64,000 bases of DNA from Setaria digitata (lineage: Eukaryota > Nematoda > Chromadorea > Rhabditida > Setariidae): assembly GCA_003640385.1 (NCBI GenBank), contig RCAB01000352.1:1-64000 (forward strand). The letters run 5' to 3'. The notes under the pieces were generated by a model that was given only the letters and a program-made list of their open reading frames with translations, made no database searches and was not told the origin of the DNA. A program made the position numbers and the translations under genes. Shown piece after piece: positions 13,311 to 24,300 of the stretch (its first letter is position 1; each line of letters starts with the position of its first letter).

Positions 13311-13791
13311 TCATCCTATGTCCGTTATTATATGAACTTCATGTATTGATCGAATATGCTTTCCATTTGCCATAACAAGACCAACCATTCGGGATTCAGG
13401 CTCATCTTTCCATTGTTCCTAGAAATGGAAATTTGGACTTTATACCATAAAAAGGTATCTAGGCTGTATTCTGCTATAAAAGAGTCCCAGAATTTTAAGG
13501 AATTTTAAGTACATCAGACCAGAAAGCTGATATCTCTTTAGTGATTAGAACACGATACGAATTTTTTTAATTAAGCAAAATGTACGCATATTATTTGAAC
13601 TTTATGAAGTTCATTATTAACACTTCAAAATCTTCCCCAAACAATCGTATCACCTTACAACCACTGAGGATTATATTTGGCGCATTGTCTGTACAAACAA
13701 ATTTTCCTTCAATTATACGCCCGTCTGTTAGTTCAAGTCGTAAAATCTTCCCAAGCCATCGACGTACTCCGCTATCTGCTTGATTCTGCAT
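13311..13791 (-). CDS. NAA38: N-alpha-acetyltransferase auxiliary subunit NAA38 (LSMD1), Sm fold
   Basis: Two exons, 13791-13624 and 13418-13311, giving 91 residues. The first holds the Sm1 motif (LGKILRLELTDGRIIEGKFV, then CTDNAPNIIL). The second holds the Sm2-like strand pair (RMVGLVMANGKHIRSI). The short length, the TDGR...G.F.CTD motif and the (R)MVGLVM ending match NAA38/LSMD1, the Sm-like auxiliary subunit of the NatC N-terminal acetyltransferase on ribosomes. The start is the Met in MQNQADSG; a TTGTAG acceptor lies 11 bases upstream. An upstream segment near 13840-13880 could be a 5' UTR exon. The donor is ambiguous: AAG|gtgata, 15 bases... earlier in the transcript, also keeps frame; I chose GAA|gtgtta because it gives a loop length closer to the family. 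The gene is tail to tail with SAP30BP, about 350 bases apart. Confidence 0.88.
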
Positions 13792-15468
13792 AGTCACCTC
13801 CACTACAAGTAATCCTCATTCAACAATGTACAGCATAAAAATACCTGCAATCCATTTAATAATTACCCATTAACGTTGCTGAGAGCGAAAAGAATTTAAC
13901 AATTAGGAAAACCAATAAATATCTAGGACGAAAGCTCAATTTTGATTCAAATTCAGGAACCATAAATACCAAAAGCATGTCATCCGAAAAAGTTAGACGA
14001 ACATTCATGATCCTCGAAGTCCCCATATATATGCAACGATTCTGAAAAAGCTTCACAGTCGCAATCTAGACTTCGGATTTTCACATTTTCGAATGTACTG
14101 CACATATTACTGAATTATGAACAACATAGAACTATTGAAAACATCCGCTTCCATTCTTCCAATTCATTTATTTTACTTTACCGTCACAATAAAAACAGAA
14201 TAAGCATACAAAAGCAACATAAAACTTTAAAATTTCCTTGCTTCTGTAATCCTTCTGACTCCATGAAAAGCATTCACATTTAATGGCAGACGAAAATATG
14301 GTATATGACTATTTATTGTTTTCTGAATTAGCTGAACCATAAAAAATGAGGCAGTAAATTCTTCAAGTGTATAACATGAAAAAGAAAAGTGAATGCCGAA
14401 ATTAACAGTGAAAAGTCTTAAATTGTCATTTCGATTTCTAATCAGTTGATGAAATCGTTCCTACGGACATGGTCTGAACCGTTTAATAAGGACAGATTTT
14501 AAAACTGAGAAGAAAAAAGGAAAAAAAAAAACATTCAATAATAAGTTTTTACAGCAGCAGTAATTCGTTAGTTCTGACCATATAAAAAGAAAAAAAGACG
14601 ATTCTGTTATAAAAGAAAAAATCTGACAGTCGACAGATAACAAGTAATAATCTACGTTTTTCTGAACATACGCTACTGTTTTACATAACGTTCCACTTTT
14701 TTGGAATTTCGAAACTGTTTCGATTTCCACTTTTGTTAGCGTAACAAAGTGTTGCCTAAAGTTACGAAAACACGAGCATAAGCTGAACAATTAGAAGTAA
14801 TAATGATGGCTTTATAGGAAGATACAAGCAGCAGAAACATACACACACACACAAACACACACATACACACAAATGAAAATTAGATAAATCTTTTATGCAG
14901 CTGCAATTTTTAGTAGTTTTTCTAGTAATTATATAACTCTTAGAACTAACTGCCAATAAAATAATACGACTGACTAAATGTTTAAAAAATAAATAAATAA
15001 AGAGAAAAAATGAATGAGATATGAGTAGCATTTAAGATTCTAGTTTTTCTCCATTTAAAAACCTCATAACAATTCTGCGAAATCTGGAATTACTTGCTCA
15101 GAAATAGAACAAATTCAAGCATAAAAAAGAATATTTTCTTCCAGATTTTTTTCCTAAGCAACAAATTACTTGCATAATTTAATCATCAAGTAGTGATTTA
15201 CATATGTTTTTGTAAGTAGTAGCTGAAAAAGGATAAATGACAAAGAAGGGATAATTTACTAGCATGTTAAAACAAAGTTTATTTCATGGAGACAGAAGAT
15301 GACAGAAAAGCAATTCATGTTTTGGTGAAAAAAAAAAAAAAAAAAAAAAACAACTTTTAGGGACTTCAACAAAAAATGATGAAGGATATTTAGAATTGCA
15401 AACTTTAAATTCATGCTAAAGAGTAAGAATATACGACTGATTTACGAAATATAAATGATTTCATGCGG
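13792..15468. other. Intergenic, includes CA repeat
   Basis: Between NAA38 and the cyclin gene, both on the minus strand. Apart from possible 5' UTR of NAA38 (near 13803-13900) and 3' UTR of the cyclin, I see no gene. A CA/GT microsatellite with interruptions occupies about 14841-14873, and a run of about 21 A lies near 15329-15350. Confidence 0.55.
14841..14873. repeat. CA dinucleotide microsatellite
   Basis: Interrupted (AC)n tract directly visible in the sequence, between NAA38 and the cyclin gene. It creates a spurious Val/Cys-rich open frame on the minus strand. Confidence 0.85.
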
Positions 15469-18400
15469 TTAGTGATCTTTAGCTATAAGTGAATTTAAAC
15501 AGGCAATATGTTCGTTGGTGAAAATCAATCGTCTCTGGATGAACATTCGCTTGTAGATGGCATTGTAATTTTTTTCATTTCTAATCAATTCCATTACAGC
15601 TGATGCAAAAATTGGCGTTAATCGTTCAGCTTCTGCTTTGGATACTCTGGAATAAAAAAAAAAGAAAAAATATTCCTTATTCTAATAAATCAGCTCCAGG
15701 AATTTCTGGAATAATTTGCTGGTACCATTTATACTAAAGCTTGGAAAATATCACACGAATCGATATCGAATAAAACAATCAATTTCACAAATGTTTATGA
15801 AAACTGATCCCCTGTTGATTAACTGTAGAGAATCATGCGGTTAAATGAAAAACAATTCACTTTATTAATCTTTCCAGTTCTCCTCAAAAAAAAAAGAAAA
15901 AAAAAGCCTGAAACTTATCTTGACATTATCATAACAACAAATCCATGTACCTTGCTAAACGATGCAGCTTGTCCGGAAATTCAATACCTTCCAATGTTGC
16001 TGCAATGTATACAGCAATAGCTGCAATAACCGACGGTTTCATACAGCATGTGCTATAATCGTATGATGCTATATCGCTAATAGCTTTTGCTAATGTATGA
16101 ACGCTAAGATCATAATGCTCCGTAAGGCGACGAATGAATTGGATGGAACGTGGATATCTCAAATCGAAGTTCAAGAGGCGTAGCACCTGAAATATCGAAA
16201 ATCATTAACTACAATGAGGAACAGCATTAACAAACTAACAAGCGCCTAAAAATTCCGCCAACTTATAATAGATACAATTCAAATCATCGTGAAAAAGTCA
16301 GAATAGGTACATGATCAGAATAGGCACATGATAAGATCAATATTCCAAAGATCTATAATTTCTAGAAAATGATAAGACTAAGGCATGGTATATCCAATTT
16401 CATAATCTAAGCAATGTATGGTTAAAATTTTTTGGAATGGAGAGATATAAAAGTTATTTATAAAAATTTTATCAAATCAGTAGATGAAAGAATGTCGCGA
16501 CGAGAAATTCTAAATGTTTATTATAAGATTAACCTTGAGGGAAATCACTGCAGAAGGTAGCGCCTAATCAGGAGAGCACTGACATTGTAAAACGGCGACA
16601 ATCATAAAAGGGAATTAAGTTCGATAAGCGATTCCTACTATGAGTTTATCTTGCAAATAGGCTTTTTTCGGAGTATAAAGCTCATCAAAAATCAACTGAG
16701 AAAATGCACTTAATATAGCAATCACTCTTCACATGCAGATGAACCAAAAATTCAAAAAAAAAGATATTAAATTAATTCACATTAATTTCGGCGCGCATTA
16801 TCTCCTGTTTCGTATTGTCACAAGAACTGAGATATTCGGTTATTTCTGGAGGATAAATTTCTTCATACTTAGCTGCTACAATAGCACAGCCCAAAGAAAT
16901 CAGCTGAATTTCCTTCTGGAAAATGATCAATCCAGCTTATTAGAAATCAAAGGCGATGTAAACCAATTATTTGTTAACTAAATTTAAATAAACAGTTATT
17001 TCTTGAACAAACTGAAGGAAGAATCCACTAAATAAAACCCAGTCCATAGAGAGAGGAACTTGTGACCTGTTAGTCCCTTAATTCCGCGACTGACATAATA
17101 AAGTTAATCATCATTGCCTGTTTATAAGACATTTCACTGTTAATTCTTGATCATCCCTTTTCTAGGTCAAAATATAAATAAACCTTTTCTAGTGTAAAGC
17201 GACGTGCCATCAAGCAGCGATCAAATAAGTTCACAGTTGTTAACTGTGTTTCTGGCAACAACTTGAAAGTAATTTGCATACGAGTAATCCAGTCTAACGC
17301 AGTCATTCGATTTCTCGGTGTTACCTGAAAAAAACGGCAATTCGGGACAAAAAAAAAAAGCTCTACTATGATCAGAAGTTATATATATATCCCTGACTCA
17401 CGAATTCGCCTGACAGTTCAGATTAATGAGAGAAAATGAGTGAAGCTGTCAACATGACATGCCGCTCAAGTTCATGCTCGTTTCTTTATTAACAAATGAC
17501 GTGCTGTACAAGAACGGTAAATTGCAGCAGATGTAAGCATATCTCACTTATGCCTACCATAATGTACTTAAAATAGAACCTATATCACTTTAACGAATGA
17601 AATTTTTGCACTACAGACTTCATAGGAACTATTAATGCAAAATTCTGTTATGCATAGAATTTATGACCGAACTACTAGTATACTACTTCTGTTTTTATAT
17701 TCATTTTCTAAATAAAACATAATCATACTATACTATTTTATTGTGCTCTACACAATACTTATTATAGTACCTTCATCCCACTTCAGATTTTCAAAAACAA
17801 GTATACCCTTGATCCGTGTAGAAAATTCGGTGGAACAACTCCTTTATTCTCGATATAAAACAAATACTCCCAACTATCGGTTGCATACTGTTCGCAATAC
17901 ACCACTTCATTATTGTATATGTCATCGAAACTGCGCTTTCCGTCAGAAAACGGCAACGGTTTTAGTAATTTCTTAGCTACAGGTTTCGGCCGAGATGGAA
18001 CAGCAGACGGAACTACTTCGTTAGATGTTGGTTTCTGCTTCAAATTCTGATCCCCTGGAGAGGCAATAGATCCTGAAAGACGCCCGCTACGGAGACGCAT
18101 ACTGGCATTCGTTAAAAGCGGTACCAGTTCCGCCAAACCCTAAAAGTAACTAAGTATAAAAGATATAATTTTAATCCAAAAACTGAAGAGGAAAATTTGT
18201 TAAAAAAATAGAAAATCGATTAAGAAAATCATTTTTGTGGGAAAAAAAAAGAAAAAAAAAATATAAAATTACTCCTCATATTACGGTTTCACTGCGCTGT
18301 GATTTTTTTCTAAACTGACATAAAAGTTAAAGACTGAATATGATATACTAAAAATTTAAACCTTAACATTTATATATTCCGTTAATATTGTGTCTAATAC

Positions 18401-19761
18401 TAATAGACAATAATAGACACTGTCAGGTTTCTGATATACAAAGAATTAGGTGTATGCTATGTAAAAGAATATAACAGTAGCAAAATAAAACTGAAATAAA
18501 AAATGCATGGAAAAGTTTTATTAACTTCAAACATACTCCAACTAATAATTAACATTTTACCTTGCGTAAGGTAATGCCAGTTTCGGGTTTCTTCAACGAT
18601 TTGTTCTGTACTCGTTTCGGTGATGCCGAAAATGACCTACGTAATTTATTCGTAAGCAGCGATAACTTGCTATTTTCACCTCCATCTTTAACAGTTTTTC
18701 TATTTCCCTCATTTATCACATTTTTCATATCTGCCAATGCAACTCTTCTCGTTTGTGCTCCTTCTTTCGTACCATTCCCATTTCTACCCAAAATTCCGCT
18801 CGCCATATTTCTAAGCCGCTAAAGAAATAGAAGTTCATTTAATTTCTCACATTTATTTGTAAGCCCACAGCTTAAATTATTTGACTAAAATTTACTATTT
18901 AATGCAGATTTCATTATCTGCAAATATGCATTTTCAAGATTTTGCGTTACAGAGATATATTGACTTAAGAAGTAAATATATTAGATAAAATAGATTTAAA
19001 GTGACAAGGTGACAAGTATATTAGATAAAATAGATTTAAAGTGACAATATCTATAACTATGTTAACTTGCTTCATTACCATACCTTGCCAAAAAGTTATT
19101 TGGGATATTTTCTTACTCTAACAATGAGTGATGGCTTCGGTTTACTGATACGCTAACACGAATTTACTGTGTAAGAAGGAAATGAATGAATTCACCATTT
19201 CATTCTTCGCTTCACACCACCTCTCTAGTTCTCCAAAGTTATTAAAGGAAGCAGCACTAGAATCTCTACGTAAAACAATAAAATTTATAATACTTGGAAA
19301 TGGAAAAAAAGGAAAACCTACAACAATGGGAAAACAAAATATGAGAAAAATGTGTCTGATAGTAAATCCGTTATAATCTTAAGTTTCATTTTAAAAGGAA
19401 TAGTGATACGTCAATACACGAAATATATAAGGTTTATGCAATGCCTGAAATCAATCCTATTTTGATTTAAAGGATGAAAAGAAATATATGCAGACTGAAT
19501 AGATGAACAAGCACTGCATTCACATTAGAAAGTTAGATTCAACTATAGTACAAGTGACAAAAAAAAAAGAAATTGCCTTCTCCAGCACTCTTTACTGCCT
19601 AGTGATTTGCTGTTCATTAGAAAATCTATTACCTGTAGAGAATTTTCGCTCAATTTTTTTCGTGATATTTCTTCCATTCCTTCATTTGCCGATGTCGATC
19701 TTCCCGATACCTTTGGCGGAACATTTTCATTTTTGTTGCTTTTCTGGCTACGTCTCAACAT
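15469..19761 (-). CDS. B-type (mitotic) cyclin
   Basis: Seven exons: 19761-19633, 18818-18561, 18139-17807, 17324-17184, 16915-16781, 16186-15951, 15646-15469; 469 residues, phases all agree. The N terminus is basic and Ser-rich and contains a destruction box, R68-V-A-L71 ... N76 (RVALADMKN), the APC/C degradation signal of mitotic cyclins. The cyclin box begins around residue 225 (YIENKGVVPPNFLHG), with RNRMTALDWITRMQITFKLL at about 245-264 in place of the usual MRAILVDW, and the diagnostic KYEEIYPPEI at about 303-312. The second cyclin fold follows (LRLLNFDLRYPRSIQFIRR). It would bind and activate CDK1 in mitosis. Core residues are fairly divergent (ALDW for ILVDW, no FVYITD-like segment). 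B1 or B3 class cannot be settled by eye; cyclin A is less likely because of the D-box form and linker. Confidence 0.9.
16298..16331. repeat. 17-base tandem duplication in cyclin intron
   Basis: Two adjacent 17-base copies, tcagaatagg(t/c)acatga, at 16298-16314 and 16315-16331, with one difference. They lie in the intron between cyclin exons 5 and 6. Confidence 0.85.
18977..19047. repeat. 31-base direct repeat in cyclin intron 1
   Basis: Two identical 31-base copies (18977-19007 and 19017-19047; each starts tatattagataaaa and ends gtgacaa) separated by nine bases. The lack of divergence suggests a recent local duplication. Confidence 0.85.
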
Positions 19762-20516
19762 TTTCGCTTAAAATAAATAGCAAATAAAGTGACAGATCTA
19801 ATTTCGAAAATGATGAGCGATAGTAGTACGAAGAAAATGCGACGTAATATTATTTAAAAGTTCAATTCCATTATATCAACAGAGTCAATTTGCACAAACT
19901 TCTACGAGTTTTTTCTAAACATACTTTGCAAAAGTGATGTGGAAATATAAATTGGTTGGTATTGAACACACTAGTGATTCAAATTTGTTTAATCTAACAG
20001 AATCTTTTTCAGAACCTATGAAATTTAAATTTCTACATATGTCTCGAGAAGCTCGAACAATAAAACCATTTCTTCATTTTGCTTACATCAAATAGATTCG
20101 TTTAATAACATCTACTATATTTACAAAAATAACACAAATACTACGGAAGGAAGCATCAATACTAACTCCTTGATAGCACAAACCCTTGAAGAATTAATTT
20201 ATTAAAAATAGTTATCTATAGATATAAAACTTTCGTTATTCAATTCCATTATCGACGATGAGGTAAAAACTATATATGCATCAGCCTAAAAAAATTTTAG
20301 AGAGGGGGTAGAAAATATGATTTAAGGCCTGCTGGATGAAAAACGAATAGAATAGAAACTATATGGCACAATATAAAACACCGATAACACAATACAAATC
20401 AAATATACATGAGCAAAAATGATGTATTTTAATTCAAAAAAAAATATTACAACTAACAATTTATCAGAGCTATAGAACAATAATAAATAAAAGAACGAAC
20501 TTAAAGTACTGTGCTC

Positions 20517-23500
20517 AAAATTCCACCCCTAACAGATTTGAAACTTCCCCGCCGAAATATTTAGCAGGAAATTCATTGTTGTTAAAATGAATCACATTTT
20601 GTAGTTTGCACACATCCTTTTCTCTTCTCCAGGAGAAATTTATCTTACAACTTCACAATGAAAATGACTGCTGATTATTAAAAATGATTTAAAAGTATAA
20701 AATGACTGAGTGAAAAGTAATTTGAATAACCATCCTGCGGCTAGTTACGCTAACGATGATGCCTCTCACAGAAACCAATGAGGAATTAGTTGAATTTTTC
20801 ATAAGATAAGGGCAAAATTAAGTAAAGATGATGATGTGATGCTCAACGAGTCTCAAAAAAGTGAATGATGATCCAAAAGAGTAACATTTGCAAACAGACT
20901 TTTTTATATATTTTATGTTATTAATTGTGTTCACCTAATCAAATAGAATGTTAACAAGCTAGGTGAAAATTGGATCTTAAAAAATCATAGAATTTCTATA
21001 GAGGCAACTAATATTAAAGATAATTTTTTAACAATTTGCAACTATAATTTAAATGTCAGCTTGTTTTAGTTGAAATGACTCTCCACATCAAGCAACCTTG
21101 CTTCAGCAACTGAAAGCTTATAAAAATTCAACCAATTAACCATAAGAAGTAAAAATCTCATTGAAATCCCGAACTACAGAGCAGCCAACTTTTGGTTGCT
21201 TCCCTAATACTCGCTTTCGAAAATTCGAGTACTTCATCTACTATTCAACGTTTCATTATGCATTTATTTGAACTGAACTGTTCCACTCATTTTCTCTCTC
21301 CAGTATTCCACTTCAAATTGATGTCCAGTTTTTGAATTAAACTCAAAATTTCATTTTAATCAGCTTTCCTCAAAATCGATTTTGCTTTTAAAAACTCCGA
21401 TGTTCTTTGTAAAACGCGTACACTGCGCAAAGATTTAGCTGAAATTTTTAAAACAGATATTAATCATAGTTACCATTAAATTGAACTTCAACCTCATTTA
21501 GGTTCTTTTGAAACAAGAAAATTTGAACAAGAAATACTGAAATAAATAGAAGCACAACAATGATTGGCAAAAAAAAAAAAAATTGAAGCAAATATATGTC
21601 TTTAATACATCATATAATACTAGTATAAATTGCAAGAATAATGTTTTGCAACAAGAAGTTGAATCTCATGTCCCAAAAAAAAGAACTGTTCCAATCAAAA
21701 CGAAAAAAAAGATCATCATTGTGTAACTTTACTCAAGATTTTTTTCGTTTGTTAACATATACAATCATCAGCCATTCATTTTAAACTTAAACGTTGAAAA
21801 TCAAACCTTTGCATTCAATTGTCGAAACGAACCTTTTCCAACATGTAAATGCCCAGAGATCTTCTGATAAACTAACAGAAAATGACAACCCTGAATTGCA
21901 TTATTTGAAAAATAATGTAAAATTTAAAAACTCGGCATAAAATATGCTGTTTTTTTTATTATACAATCATTCCCTAGTAGAATGGAATCTCACATTTTGC
22001 ACATGCACTTATTCCCTTTATTTCACCTATTTTTCCATTTTTTGTTTTTACTTTAGCAATATTATCTGCCATTACCATTCCTGCTACCGATTCCACTGAA
22101 CGACATAGATTTCGAAAAATTTCGTCTTCCACTTAATTTTTTTTATCCTTGCCATCGATTTGAATGCTGCAGCATGAAAGAAATTTAACAGTACAACTCA
22201 TTGTATCGCTTTTGCTCCACCAGATATTAAAACTGTTTTGTTCAAATAGAGCTGTATTACAACTGGTAACATTTGAAAAGTCTAATAGTGAATCTTCAAA
22301 ATTTCTTTTTTCCAGGATTCAATTAACTGTACTACAGAAACGGAAATACAACTAAATTACGTCATCTTCTATTAACACTATTTAAAACAATGCTCAGTAA
22401 AATGAACATTCAAATTGGGACAGCCGTAATTACTAAGCAAGAGAATAGAACTCTATGGCACAGTAATTACGAATTTTTATTTACAAATATCATGAATCAG
22501 TCAGCCGGAAGGAAGGAAGAAGGCCAAACATAAACGATCAACATATTAAATCTAATATAAAGTTCTAAGCAGGGCCTATACACATAAACAGAAAAAATAA
22601 ACACAAAGTTCTCGCGATTTGCTAATTTTCTTGATTTTGACCTCCATTTGAGTGACCGCATTAACCCTACCAATAAGAATATTTTCACTTATGAACAGTG
22701 ATCTGCGCTGAATGGAGCGAGAAGGGAATTTCACGATATAGTTCTTGAGTAACGCTATATTATGGTACATATGATTTGAATGAAATTCATCTAAGAGGAG
22801 CATAGCGATGGTTGATAGCATGATCCATTTTTCGGTTTTTCATCTATGACCATTTTAATCATCTCGTCAATCTTCATATCATGTTATGATAGTTGTACTG
22901 CAAAATAGCATTATTATATATTAAAAAGAAAGAAACTTATTTGAAAGTTTATCACGTCTCTTTTATTTTTCTTGTAACGCATCGATTTCAATTATTTTCT
23001 GTTTTCGGCTGATATTAATTTATACAAGACAGTGAAAATTTGTTATTTTTGCGATAAACTCTTTCCACTTCTCATTATCCTCAGTTTGACAAGTTTTACC
23101 ATCAAGCAGGACAAAATTTTCTTCGGACAAACCGCATTGATTGTTTTTCAACTTCTACTCAGCACTAGCAGGAATGTTGAATATCGAAAACGTATCTTCT
23201 GCTGTAGTTTATTTTCTCGTACACCTTCACAGCTTCATCCTTTAGTTGGGATTTCATTTTAAGCTTTAATATGTTAAAAGTAACATTACAGAAAGAATAA
23301 CACAGAAATAATATTATCATACTCCTTGTTATGACAGAGATATAAAGAAATCCTTTAAAATTTTATCTATAGCATATTATTAAAAAAAATAACAATTTAA
23401 TATGAACAAACTTGAATTACAAATTTCAATTTAGTTTATCGTACAATTTCACATCTTTTAATGAACAGTACTTAGAAAAGGAAACCTTAGTTTTATTTAC

Positions 23501-23656
23501 TGAATTTTCGATATTCACCTTAACTACTGTTCCAGTCGATTTTGTTCCTAATCCTTAAGCAGCCCTTTCTTATTCTCACCATTATTTATTTTTAATGCTG
23601 TGATCTTCAGAATCATTTCGGCACTGCCAATGAATATTGCCTCTGCTAAGTTAATC
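20517..23656 (-). pseudogene. Possible decayed multi-exon gene (low confidence)
   Basis: A series of open minus-strand fragments with non-repetitive residue content lies in order: 23656-23548, 23548-23426 (one-base shift from the first), 23258-23168, about 23155-23018, 22821-22576, 22134-21979, about 21351-21262, 21229-21151 and about 20640-20517. Sample residues: EAIFIGSAEMILKITALK, CGLSEENFVLLDGKTC, FEVEYWREKMSGTVQF, NEFPAKYFGGEVSNLLGVEF. Adjacent fragments are joined neither by good splice sites nor in one frame; the first two would become continuous with a one-base change, and others are interrupted by stops. This would fit a pseudogene on the same strand as the cyclin. In DNA this AT-rich, open fragments of 30-80 codons also arise by chance, and I recognise no family, so the call is tentative. 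Confidence 0.22.
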
Positions 23657-23912
23657 CTACAATAATTTTAATTTTGAACATGAACACAAAAGAATTTAAC
23701 ATATTCACATCATCAAACATGTTCATTAGGACCAGAAGGGTTTCAGTGGATAACAATGCATACAATATCAGAAACATGTATTGAAACACAACACATACAC
23801 CATCATATACTGTATTACTCAAAAATGAGTTGGAGTGATACAAACATCCACTAGCAATGAGCGACATGAATTCAAATTCTTTGCTCTGGATAGACAACAT
23901 GACTGCTAACAA

Positions 23913-23932
23913 TGACCTATGACCCCTGACCC
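23913..23932 (-). promoter_or_regulatory. Triple direct repeat of nuclear-receptor half-sites (DR1 spacing)
   Basis: On the minus strand this reads GGGTCA-G-GGGTCA-T-AGGTCA: three hexamers close to the AGGTCA nuclear-receptor half-site, each separated by exactly one base (plus-strand positions 23927-23932, 23920-23925, 23913-23918). DR1 elements are the classic sites of HNF4-type and RXR-containing dimers, and nematodes carry many HNF4-derived receptors. Which gene it serves is unclear. The site stands out because it is GC-rich within AT-rich DNA. Confidence 0.45.
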
Positions 23933-24300
23933 CAGATAGAGAACCATATACTCCGCCCAACGTATGGGGTGACAATCCAACGTAACGAGATGGGAACACA
24001 AAAAAAAAAAAAAAAAAGAAATGTGCTACAAAGCAGGTTACAATTCAAAAATTTGAAAAGTGCAAAAGGCGCGCAAACGAGAAATAACGGCCCGGATGGC
24101 CAACGGTTTGTGCCGTTGCGAAAACTGGATCACTATTCCGGAATGAAAGGCGGCTTTCCTTCCATTACTGAATTGGTTGGAAGTAAAAAGGAAGCTGGGG
24201 AAATTAGTTGAATTTTAAGTGTAAAATTATGAGTGCGATATTATACTTTTCCTACTGGGCCATTTTTGTATCATTATCAAGATTGGTTCGCTTTTTACAG

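Larger units (their letters stand above)
19762..24300. other. Region between cyclin and AT-rich desert; no complete gene
   Basis: This 4.5-kb stretch is less repetitive than neighbouring intergenic DNA. I could not chain exons into a gene. Minus-strand open fragments with varied residue content occur (listed separately as a possible decayed gene). A 117-codon minus-strand open frame at 23646-23999 has hydrophobic content and no recognisable family. A GC-richer patch at 24050-24200 is open on the plus strand and in part on the minus strand. Any of these could be an unrecognised gene. Confidence 0.4.

Noticed and set aside
14762..15031. Minus-strand open frame with VCVCVCLCVCVC
   Set aside because: Product of the CA microsatellite; flanks are AT-rich with no homology or exon signals.
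18562..18822. Plus-strand 86-codon open frame
   Set aside because: Antisense shadow of cyclin exon 2, which has consistent splice sites and the destruction box.
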